27,873 nt of DNA from CALJFL01 sp964590005 (lineage in GTDB: Bacteria > Pseudomonadota > Gammaproteobacteria > Pseudomonadales > Halieaceae). The position numbers and the translations under genes were made by a program. The notes under the pieces were generated by a model that was not told the origin of the DNA, did no database searches, and saw only the letters and a program-made list of their open reading frames with translations. This document shows, one piece after another, positions 21,959 through 27,873 of this stretch (the stretch's first letter is position 1; every line of letters starts with the position of its first letter). The stretch spans positions 1-27,873 of the forward strand of contig CAZPVJ010000048.1 of assembly GCA_964590005.1 (NCBI GenBank). Reading direction: 5' to 3'.

Positions 21959-24166
21959 TTGAGCAAAGAAAGAAAACACGTCATGTGTCGCTCCTGCCAT
22001 GCCCACTGTGGCCTGATAGTCGATTTTGAAGACGGTGTACCGGTCGCTACGCACGGTGACAAGGACAATCCCGCGTTCGCCGGCTTCAGCTGTATCAAGG
22101 GTCGTCGGCTGGCCAACCACCACACCCTGCCCTCGCGGTTGCTGTCCAGTCAGAAGCGAGGCCCCGATGGGGTTCACCATGACATCCATTGGCGGGATGC
22201 GGCGCGCGAAACTGCTGAACGACTACAGGCCATCATCAGCGAGCACGGTCCGGACTCGGTGGCCATGTATATCGGGACCTTCGGCTACAACAACCTCAAT
22301 GCCCATGCCTTTGGGCTGGCATTGATGGACGCGATAGACAGCAGCTCTCGCTTCACCTCGGTTACCATCGATCAACCCGGCAAGGGCATCAGCCTGGCCT
22401 GTCACGGCCCCTGGCTCGCTGGCCCGTACCGCGTCGATGAGTGGGACGGGCTTATGCTGGTAGGCACCAACCCGGTTATTTCGATGAATGGCGGCCTGGG
22501 TATGAACCCTGCCAAGCGCCTGTTTGACGCGCGCAAACGCGGTATGGAACTGATTGTCATAGACCCCCGGGAAACCGAGAGCGCTCGCGAGGCGGACCTG
22601 TTCCTGCAGTGCCGCCCCGGTGAAGACCCCCTGATACTCGGTGCGATTACGCGCATCATTCTCGAAGAACAACGCTACAACAGCGCGTTCGTGGAAGCCG
22701 AGGTAGACGGCCTGGCGGCGCTGCAAAAGACGCTGGCACCCTTCGACCCTGGCAAGGTCGCGGCGCACGCCGGTATAGATAGCCAGGACCTCGTAAAAGC
22801 CGCTCACATGTTCAGCGGCTGGGAGCGCGGCAGCATCAGCGTGGGCACCGGCCCCAATATGTCCGGTTACGGCAACGCAACGGAGTACCTTAACCTGGCG
22901 CTGACCTCGCTCATGGGTCACTGGCGCAAAGCCGGCGAAATAAAGCAGAACAGCGGCGTCTTCATGAAGCCGGCACCGGCCGTGGCGGCATCGCCGGGTC
23001 CTATGCCCGCCTGGGGTTTCGGCCGCAAGATGCGCGTACGGGGGCTGGAGGAATCTGCTTCTGGTCTGCCTACCGGCGCCCTGGCCGACGAGATACTCAC
23101 GCCGGGAGAGGGCCAGATAAAGGCGCTCATCTGCCTGGGCGGAAACCCCATGCTGGCCTGGCCTGACCAGATCAAAACCTACGAGGCCATGCAGGCACTG
23201 GATCTGCTGGTGTGCTTCGACCCCAGGATGTCCAAGACCTGCGAACTCGCCGATTACGTGGTTGCGCCCAAGCTCCACTACGAGATCATGGGCTGCACCG
23301 CCGCGCCCGAGTTATTCGGAATGTTTGGCGCGGGCTGGGGCTTTGAGGGCCCCTATGCCCAGGTCAGTGAACCGATACTGGAAACACCCGAGGGCTCTGA
23401 TTTGTGTGAGGACTACCAGTTCTTCCACCGGGTGGCCACTGAAATGGGCAAGCCACTGAACGTGAAGTCATTCGCCTTACTCGGAGACCCGGAAGAACAG
23501 GCAGCGCAGGCCACAGAGATTCCACCGGGCGAGACACCCGACCCTTTGACCGCCTGGTCGGCCTCGCTACGGGGTGCACCAGTGCCAATCGCCGAGGCTT
23601 TCGCCGATCCGGAAGCCCACCGCGGCAAGATGTTTGACAGACCACCCACCGTGGTCGAGCCCAAGCCGCAAGATTGGCAGGGCAAGCTCGATATTGGCAA
23701 CTCAGACATGCTGCAGGAACTGAGCGAAGTCGCCCAGCGTCTGGAGCAAGCGGCGACGTCGCAAGACCAGGATTATCCCTTCCGGATGATCAGCCGACGG
23801 ATGAACGATGTACTGAACAGCAGCTGGCACGAGGATCCCGTACAACGCAAACGGGTTGGCCACCATCCGGCATTCATCAACCCTGATGACCTGGAAAAAC
23901 TGGGACTTAACGATGGACAGGTGGTTGAAATCGAGTCCGCCCGGGCAATGATCAGTTGTGTGGCAAAAGCCGCCAGCGATGTGCGGCCGGGCTGTGTTTC
24001 GATCCCGCACAGTTGGGGAACCAGCCCCAACGAGAAAGAAGACCCGCTGGGCGAAGGTGGCAACACCGGGCGCCTCTCTTACAGCGACCGGCACTTCGAT
24101 CGTCGCACCGGCATTCCGCTAATGAGCTCCATACCGATTCGGGTAAGGGCGGCCTCAGCGGGCTAA
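21959..24166 (+). CDS. Molybdopterin oxidoreductase, formate-dehydrogenase-like (Cys-type)
   Basis: The start is TTG 21959, fixed by GGAGGT (21948-21953) five bases upstream and by the fact that the Fe-S motif starts at residue 10. It has 735 residues. The N-terminal [4Fe-4S] site is C10-x2-C13-x3-C17-x27-C45, followed by K47 in CIKGRR, the Lys that relays electrons in formate dehydrogenases. ACHGPWLAG places C148-H149-G150 where E. coli FdhF has SeCys140-His-Gly, so the metal ligand is probably Cys. The bis-MGD domains follow (LMLVGTNPV, MELIVIDPRETESA, ICLGGNPMLAWPDQ), and the C-terminal cofactor-binding barrel includes VSIPHSWGTSPNEKE. There is no Tat signal, so it is cytoplasmic. No iron-sulfur, flavin or membrane subunit is adjacent. 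Formate oxidation is possible but not proven; many family members with CHG act on other substrates. Confidence 0.9.
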   Translation: MSKERKHVMCRSCHAHCGLIVDFEDGVPVATHGDKDNPAFAGFSCIKGRRLANHHTLPSRLLSSQKRGPDGVHHDIHWRDAARETAERLQAIISEHGPDSVAMYIGTFGYNNLNAHAFGLALMDAIDSSSRFTSVTIDQPGKGISLACHGPWLAGPYRVDEWDGLMLVGTNPVISMNGGLGMNPAKRLFDARKRGMELIVIDPRETESAREADLFLQCRPGEDPLILGAITRIILEEQRYNSAFVEAEVDGLAALQKTLAPFDPGKVAAHAGIDSQDLVKAAHMFSGWERGSISVGTGPNMSGYGNATEYLNLALTSLMGHWRKAGEIKQNSGVFMKPAPAVAASPGPMPAWGFGRKMRVRGLEESASGLPTGALADEILTPGEGQIKALICLGGNPMLAWPDQIKTYEAMQALDLLVCFDPRMSKTCELADYVVAPKLHYEIMGCTAAPELFGMFGAGWGFEGPYAQVSEPILETPEGSDLCEDYQFFHRVATEMGKPLNVKSFALLGDPEEQAAQATEIPPGETPDPLTAWSASLRGAPVPIAEAFADPEAHRGKMFDRPPTVVEPKPQDWQGKLDIGNSDMLQELSEVAQRLEQAATSQDQDYPFRMISRRMNDVLNSSWHEDPVQRKRVGHHPAFINPDDLEKLGLNDGQVVEIESARAMISCVAKAASDVRPGCVSIPHSWGTSPNEKEDPLGEGGNTGRLSYSDRHFDRRTGIPLMSSIPIRVRAASAG

Positions 24167-24171
24167 CACGG

Positions 24172-24196
24172 GGCCGCTTCAGAACTTGAAGCGGCC
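24172..24196. terminator. Perfect 10-bp hairpin overlapping the stop codon of the LLM gene
   Basis: GGCCGCTTCA (24172-24181) and TGAAGCGGCC (24187-24196) are exact reverse complements around a 5-base loop. The element lies between the convergent molybdopterin and LLM genes. It includes the last codons and the TGA stop (24179-24181) of the minus-strand gene. It is probably a shared 3'-end structure; there is only a short TTT beyond it on the plus strand. Confidence 0.6.
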
Positions 24197-25177
24197 ACCT
24201 TTAAAGGCATCCAGTGTCTGCTGCATTTCCTGTGGCGTGCTGATCAGGGGCGCAATAATCTGCGTGTGAATGCCGCCCTCAGCGCCCTCGCGTATTCGCT
24301 CCTGAACTTCCTCCGCAGAGCCGATAATAGCTATTTCATCGACCATCGCATCGCTGAGGGCACCGGCGGTCTTCTCCCTGTCGCGAGCGGCCCAGCCCTC
24401 GCGAATGGCAGCGGCCGCATCCTCGTAACCGGCCCAGGCCAGGAACTTGTTGTAGACCGGGGTTGCGTAATAGGGCGCAAATATCGCCCGAAACAGGTTT
24501 CTGCCGTGCTCCTTGTCATCGGTCACCAGTACCATCGCGCGATTCACCACCTCGACCGACTGCCAGTCCTTGCCGGCCTGTTCGGCACCGGTTTTCACGT
24601 GTTCCATCATGCGCGGCAATGCACCCCGCGGCCAGAGATTGAAAATCACCCCGTCACCGACTTCCGCCGCCATTTCAATCATTTTGGGTCGTAGCGCGGC
24701 GAGATAAATTGGCGGAGGATTTTCAGCGGGGGCCTGGCGGTAGCCTCGACTGGACAAGGTGTCCAGATCAAAATCTGACTTCTCTCCGCTGAGCATGCTA
24801 CGCACCATGATCGCGGTTTCCCTGACCCGGGTCAGCGGTCGGTCAAGGGGAATTCCATTCCAACCGCCCATGATTGTCTGGCTGGAGGAACCAAGACCCA
24901 GCACAAATCGGCCGGGCAATACCTGGCTGATTACGTCTGCCGTTGCCGCAAGCACCGCAGGGGTGCGTGTGTAGACCGGGGTGACTGCCACACCAATGCG
25001 TAGCGAGCGCGTATGGTGCGCGACCGCGGCTATCAAGGTCAGCGAGTCTGGCGCTCCGGCATCACTGAACCAGCCGTCGGTGATGCCATTGTCTTCTGCC
25101 CACTGGATCATGGCCACGGTTTCCTCCACTTTAAGGCCACCGGGGAGCGTAATTGCAATACGTTTTGGAAGAGTCAT
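24179..25177 (-). CDS. LLM-class (luciferase-like) flavin/F420 oxidoreductase
   Basis: This 332-residue protein starts at ATG 25177 with AGAGGT eight bases upstream. It has a bacterial luciferase-like TIM barrel: ITLPGGLKVEETVAMIQWAEDNG at the N-terminus, LRIGVAVTPVYTRTPAVLA, the conserved LPGRFVLGLGSSS, then PPIYLAALRPKMIEMAAEVGDGVIFN. These are the marks of the LLM class F420-dependent reductases (MER-like) and FMN monooxygenases. The sequence does not decide between F420 and FMN. No F420 synthesis gene is in the window, and F420 is patchy in proteobacteria. The NMO-fold gene lies 53 bases upstream on the same strand, so the two are likely co-transcribed. The 3' end is in a perfect hairpin. 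Confidence 0.9.
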   Translation of the reverse strand: MTLPKRIAITLPGGLKVEETVAMIQWAEDNGITDGWFSDAGAPDSLTLIAAVAHHTRSLRIGVAVTPVYTRTPAVLAATADVISQVLPGRFVLGLGSSSQTIMGGWNGIPLDRPLTRVRETAIMVRSMLSGEKSDFDLDTLSSRGYRQAPAENPPPIYLAALRPKMIEMAAEVGDGVIFNLWPRGALPRMMEHVKTGAEQAGKDWQSVEVVNRAMVLVTDDKEHGRNLFRAIFAPYYATPVYNKFLAWAGYEDAAAAIREGWAARDREKTAGALSDAMVDEIAIIGSAEEVQERIREGAEGGIHTQIIAPLISTPQEMQQTLDAFKGGRFKF

Positions 25178-25230
25178 CAGAAATACCTCTGGGGTTTACC
25201 GTCTGCGATAAAGTGCGTGACGCCGCCGCG

Positions 25231-26178
25231 TCAAGAGGCGTAGCGGCTGGACAAGTCGTGCATGACCGCGCTGAATTCAGTCATGGTTTGCTCGACAACC
25301 TCGCGCGCGGATTTCACCTCCCCTATGCGTCCGGCAACCTGCCCGGACAATGGGATCGCCGCCTCCATATTGCCACCAAAATACAGCTCCTGGAGATTGG
25401 CCATGTGCTCGGCCATATCGAATTTGCCCATGGGCTCGAGCTCGGCGGTACGCTCGGTGCGCAACGCTCGAAGGGCCGGACGCGACTGCTGGTTAAGGAA
25501 CACGGTATCGGTTTCCTTCGCCGCTAACACCGCCTGTTTCCAATTTTCATGGACCGGGGAATCTGCGCAGGACAACATTCGCGTGCCCATCTGCACCCCT
25601 TCTGCACCCATAGCAAAGGCACCTGCCATCGACAGTCCGTCACACATGCCTCCCGCGGCTATTATCGGCACATCGACCCGCGAGCGAATCAGCGGCAGCA
25701 GCACCATGGTGGATACGGGACTGGGGTTCTTGAAGCCGCCGCCCTCCCCGCCTTCCACGACCAACCCGTCGACTCCACAATCCACCGCCTTCAAGGCCAT
25801 GTCGAGCGTGGGTACCACGTGGAAGACCTTGATACCCGCCGCCTGAAAAGCCTCGGTGCAGACAGCGGGGCTGCCGGAGGAGGTTGTGACGAAGTTAATG
25901 CCCTGCTCAATAACAAAGTCGATAACATTTGTGCCCTTCACATACGACAGTGCCACATTCATACCAAAAGGTTTGTCTGTGAGCTCCCGCATCTTGGCCA
26001 CTTCCGCCTTGATATTGTCGAACTCGCCGGACGAGGTCTCGATGATACCGAGCCCACCGGCGTTACTGACCGCAGAGGCCAGTTGTGCCCGGGCAATCCA
26101 GCCCATGGGGGCCTGGACGATGGGGTAATCGGTGCCGGTCATCTCGGTGACGCGGTTAACAATCGCTGCTGCACTCAA
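25231..26178 (-). CDS. Nitronate-monooxygenase-fold flavoprotein lacking the catalytic His
   Basis: The start is TTG 26178 (315 residues), because AAGGAG lies exactly seven bases upstream and the protein then begins in the family core (MSAAAIVNRVTEMTGTDYPI). Upstream ATG codons at 26277 and 26262 would add unrelated residues and run into the divergent promoter region. FMN TIM-barrel motifs include VQAPMGWIA, SNAGGLGIIE, GMNVALSY, TTSSGSP, and PIIAAGGMCDG with GAEGVQMGTRML for phosphate binding. In nitronate monooxygenases the loop reads E-x-x-E-A-G-G-H with a catalytic His. Here it is EGGEGGGF, with F149 in place of His. True nitronate oxidation is therefore unlikely; an FMN-dependent enoyl reductase-like or other role fits better. 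It probably forms an operon with the LLM gene downstream and diverges from the enoyl-CoA hydratase. Confidence 0.87.
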   Translation of the reverse strand: MSAAAIVNRVTEMTGTDYPIVQAPMGWIARAQLASAVSNAGGLGIIETSSGEFDNIKAEVAKMRELTDKPFGMNVALSYVKGTNVIDFVIEQGINFVTTSSGSPAVCTEAFQAAGIKVFHVVPTLDMALKAVDCGVDGLVVEGGEGGGFKNPSPVSTMVLLPLIRSRVDVPIIAAGGMCDGLSMAGAFAMGAEGVQMGTRMLSCADSPVHENWKQAVLAAKETDTVFLNQQSRPALRALRTERTAELEPMGKFDMAEHMANLQELYFGGNMEAAIPLSGQVAGRIGEVKSAREVVEQTMTEFSAVMHDLSSRYAS

Positions 26179-26185
26179 TGCGGTT

Positions 26186-26191
26186 CTCCTT
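26186..26191 (-). promoter_or_regulatory. Ribosome binding site fixing the TTG start of the NMO-fold gene
   Basis: AAGGAG on the minus strand is seven bases from TTG 26178. It makes this the start over the ATG codons further upstream, which have no site and no family similarity. Confidence 0.75.
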
Positions 26192-26260
26192 CGTAAGATG
26201 CATAATGGGCCACCCGGCAGCAAGGCCGGAGCCAACTCAAGGAAAGTGAATTCCCGGATC

Positions 26261-27046
26261 ATGAACAAGCCGCTCATATTACATCGTCAAGATGCCATTG
26301 CCATTGTTTCGATCAACGATGCACCCTATAACCGAATGACCCTGGAGTTCATAGACCAACTGGAGGAACTGGTGACCGAGCTGGCCGACGACCGGTCCGT
26401 GCGAGCCATCGTACTCACCGCGGAGGGCCTGGATAACTTCTCTGTCGGCATGAACTTGAAACAACTGCCGGAGGGTATCGAAAAAAAAGGTAGCCCCGAG
26501 GCCTTGTTCGACCAGCGCCGGCGCGTAATCAGGGCCATTGAAACCATGGGCAAGCCCTGGGTAGCGACGCTGTATGGGTTCTGCCTGGGTGGCGGTCTGG
26601 AGCTTCCACTGGGCTGCCATTTTCGCCTCGCCGCGGATGAAGGGGCACAGATCGGGCTACCGGAGATGGACCTGGGCACGGTACCCGCCTGGGGCGGCAG
26701 TGCGCGACTGAGCAAGCAGCTGGGTCCACATCGCGCACTGGATATGATTCTGCGCGGCAAAAAAATCAGCGGACCGGAGGCGTTGCGCATCGGGCTGGTT
26801 AACGAAGTCTGGCCCTTGGCAGAGCTGAAACACAGAGCCATTGCGCTGGCCGAGGAGCTCGCCGCGCAACCCGCGATGGCGGTAAAAGCCATGCTGGATA
26901 TGATTGTCGACAGCGACGAGAAGTCCCTCGATGAGTTGCTGGCCGCTGAAGGCCAGGCCGTGCGGGACACGATGGGCAGTCCCGACCAGATCGAGGGGAT
27001 GATGGCTTTCCTGGAGAAGCGAAAGCCAGTCTTCAACCAATCGTAA
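26261..27046 (+). CDS. Enoyl-CoA hydratase (crotonase family)
   Basis: The start is ATG 26261 (261 residues). The frame is open upstream, but that stretch overlaps the divergent gene and has no similarity. The oxyanion-hole segments are NFSVGMNLKQL (59-69) and GFCLGGGLELPLG (106-118). Both catalytic acids of true hydratases are present: E114 in GGGLE and E135 in LPEMDLGTVPAWGG. It should therefore add water across trans-2-enoyl-CoA in beta-oxidation or a degradation pathway. The length is standard. It is cytoplasmic. It lies between two NMO-fold genes, divergent from the first by 82 bases and convergent with the second by 3 bases, so its transcript cannot include either. The acyl chain it handles is unknown. 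Confidence 0.92.
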   Translation: MNKPLILHRQDAIAIVSINDAPYNRMTLEFIDQLEELVTELADDRSVRAIVLTAEGLDNFSVGMNLKQLPEGIEKKGSPEALFDQRRRVIRAIETMGKPWVATLYGFCLGGGLELPLGCHFRLAADEGAQIGLPEMDLGTVPAWGGSARLSKQLGPHRALDMILRGKKISGPEALRIGLVNEVWPLAELKHRAIALAEELAAQPAMAVKAMLDMIVDSDEKSLDELLAAEGQAVRDTMGSPDQIEGMMAFLEKRKPVFNQS

Positions 27047-27049
27047 CGA

Positions 27050-27873
27050 TCAGGCCGCTGTAATACCGGCCAGCCTTTGATTGATGATTTCCTCGGCGTC
27101 CGCCACGATGGTGCGCACCAGGTCCTCGCAGGTGGGAATGTCATTGATCAAACCACCGGACATACCTACGGTAACCATTCCCGCCTCGATGTCGCCTGTG
27201 CTCCACGCCTTCTCCTGGTTAGCGCCTGATACCAGGTGGTGCACCTGTCCGAATTCGGCACCACCGGCCTCCATTTCCGATACCGTCTCGGCGATACCGT
27301 TCTTGTAAACCCGCGCGGTGTTGCGGTAACTGCGGAAAATAAGCTGGGTCTGGTTCTCGTCCATCTCCACGACCTTCTGCTTGATACCCTCGTGGATCGG
27401 CGCTTCCTGTGTGACCAGGAAGCGGGTACCCATATTGATGCCCTCGCAGCCGAGGGCAAGCGCGGCCGCCAGTCCACGGCCATCAGCGATACCGCCAGAA
27501 GCGAGCACTGGAATCTTGAGGGCCTGGGTCGCAGCGGGGAACAGGATCAGGCCACCGACGTCCTGCTCACCGGGATGACCCGCACATTCGAATCCATCGA
27601 TGCTCACCACGTCGACGCCGATACGCTCTGCCTTCAGGGCGTGGCGAACGGCAACGCACTTGTGAATCACCTTGATGTCGTTGGCCTTGAACCGCTCCAT
27701 GAATGGCTCCGGGCTGCGGCCCGCAGTCTCGACGATTTTGACGCCGCTTTCCAGGATCACGTCGACGTAGTCGTCGTAGTTGATCTCGGTGGCGACCACG
27801 CCCACTGTCAGGTTGACGCCGAAGGGCCTATCGGTGAGCGAGCGACACTTTTCGATCTCGGCCCTCAGGCCCT
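27050..27873 (-). CDS. Nitronate monooxygenase family protein (His retained), 5' partial
   Basis: The frame is open to the right edge, so the start is outside the window; 274 residues are visible. The GTG at 27805 is internal, because the residues before it (CRSLTDRPFGVNLTV) are the conserved NMO segment. Visible motifs are VETAGRSPEPF, IHKCVAVRHALKAERIGVDVV, and DGFECAGHPGEQDVGG with the catalytic-type His. PVLASGGIADGRGLAAALALGCEGINMGTRFLVTQEAPIH follows, for FMN phosphate binding. The protein should be an FMN-dependent oxidoreductase oxidising alkyl nitronates or a related substrate. It is a clear paralogue of the His-less protein 0.9 kb away but differs in the active site. It ends 3 bases from the convergent enoyl-CoA hydratase. 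Confidence 0.9.
   Translation of the reverse strand, partial: GLRAEIEKCRSLTDRPFGVNLTVGVVATEINYDDYVDVILESGVKIVETAGRSPEPFMERFKANDIKVIHKCVAVRHALKAERIGVDVVSIDGFECAGHPGEQDVGGLILFPAATQALKIPVLASGGIADGRGLAAALALGCEGINMGTRFLVTQEAPIHEGIKQKVVEMDENQTQLIFRSYRNTARVYKNGIAETVSEMEAGGAEFGQVHHLVSGANQEKAWSTGDIEAGMVTVGMSGGLINDIPTCEDLVRTIVADAEEIINQRLAGITAA

Noticed and set aside
22223..23278. Long open frame on the minus strand inside the molybdopterin gene (351 codons)
   Set aside because: It is antisense to a well-supported gene; it has no family motif and its composition is that of a shadow frame in GC-rich DNA.
25549..26196. 215-codon plus-strand frame opposite the NMO-fold gene
   Set aside because: It is antisense to a complete FMN barrel; the His/Arg-rich low-complexity composition is typical of a mirror frame.
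26179..26277. Extended N-terminus of the NMO-fold gene from ATG 26277
   Set aside because: It would overlap the start of the divergent hydratase; a strong ribosome site supports TTG 26178.
27040..27050. Small palindrome ATCGTAACGAT at the hydratase stop codon
   Set aside because: With five-base arms and a one-base centre it cannot form a useful hairpin, and it partly consists of the stop codon context.
1..27873. tRNA, rRNA, CRISPR array, insertion sequence, integrase, toxin-antitoxin or phage defence genes
   Set aside because: I looked for characteristic repeats, motifs and protein signatures and saw none; very small RNAs cannot be excluded by eye.

Overview
The window looks like a chromosomal segment of an aerobic marine-type gammaproteobacterium. 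This is an inference from gene content: a monomeric NADP isocitrate dehydrogenase, a YghU-type glutathione transferase, a TonB-dependent receptor, and many catabolic oxidoreductases and acyl-CoA enzymes of the kind common in Halieaceae/Spongiibacteraceae-like bacteria. Base composition looks even and moderately GC-rich. I see no rRNA, tRNA, CRISPR array, insertion sequence, integrase or phage gene. Genes are densely packed, and no gap without a gene exceeds 300 bases.

Region 1 (1-8089). The tail of an NAD(P)-binding Rossmann protein enters from the left edge. A Tat-signal PLP decarboxylase follows on the minus strand. A plus-strand run then carries a small remnant of a secreted alpha/beta hydrolase, a Tat-signal short-chain dehydrogenase, a secreted membrane-dipeptidase-type metallopeptidase, a cytoplasmic reductive-dehalogenase-like Fe-S protein, a PVA-dehydrogenase-like PQQ propeller lipoprotein and a HIT protein. 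Four of these enzymes carry export signals, including two that need PLP or NAD(P), so the segment reads as an envelope-located catabolic island of unknown substrate.

Region 2 (8097-15368). This part is metabolic and stress related: a DUF2855 protein and an AlkB-type dioxygenase (probable minus-strand pair), a classical SDR, a zinc-independent medium-chain reductase, monomeric icd, and yghU reading divergently from icd.

Region 3 (15509-21776). Here lie a long Rieske non-haem iron oxygenase alpha subunit, a convergent phytanoyl-CoA-dioxygenase-like enzyme, a short crotonase, an NTF2/SnoaL-like protein and a TonB-dependent receptor closed by a clear terminator. Uptake, ring or chain oxidation and acyl-CoA processing of a hydrophobic compound would fit, but no substrate can be read from the sequence. 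No Rieske reductase or ferredoxin is present.

Region 4 (21959-27873). A lone formate-dehydrogenase-type molybdopterin enzyme (Cys-His active site) converges on an LLM flavin/F420 oxidoreductase. That gene probably forms an operon with a nitronate-monooxygenase-fold protein lacking the catalytic His. A divergent full-site enoyl-CoA hydratase follows, then a second nitronate-monooxygenase-fold protein that retains the His and runs off the right edge.

The points most worth a second look are the Tat-exported cofactor enzymes, the hydrolase remnant overlapping the SDR start, the stand-alone reductive-dehalogenase-like protein, the PQQ lipoprotein whose strong ribosome binding site has no AUG, and the recurring TACACTA-type promoter element.
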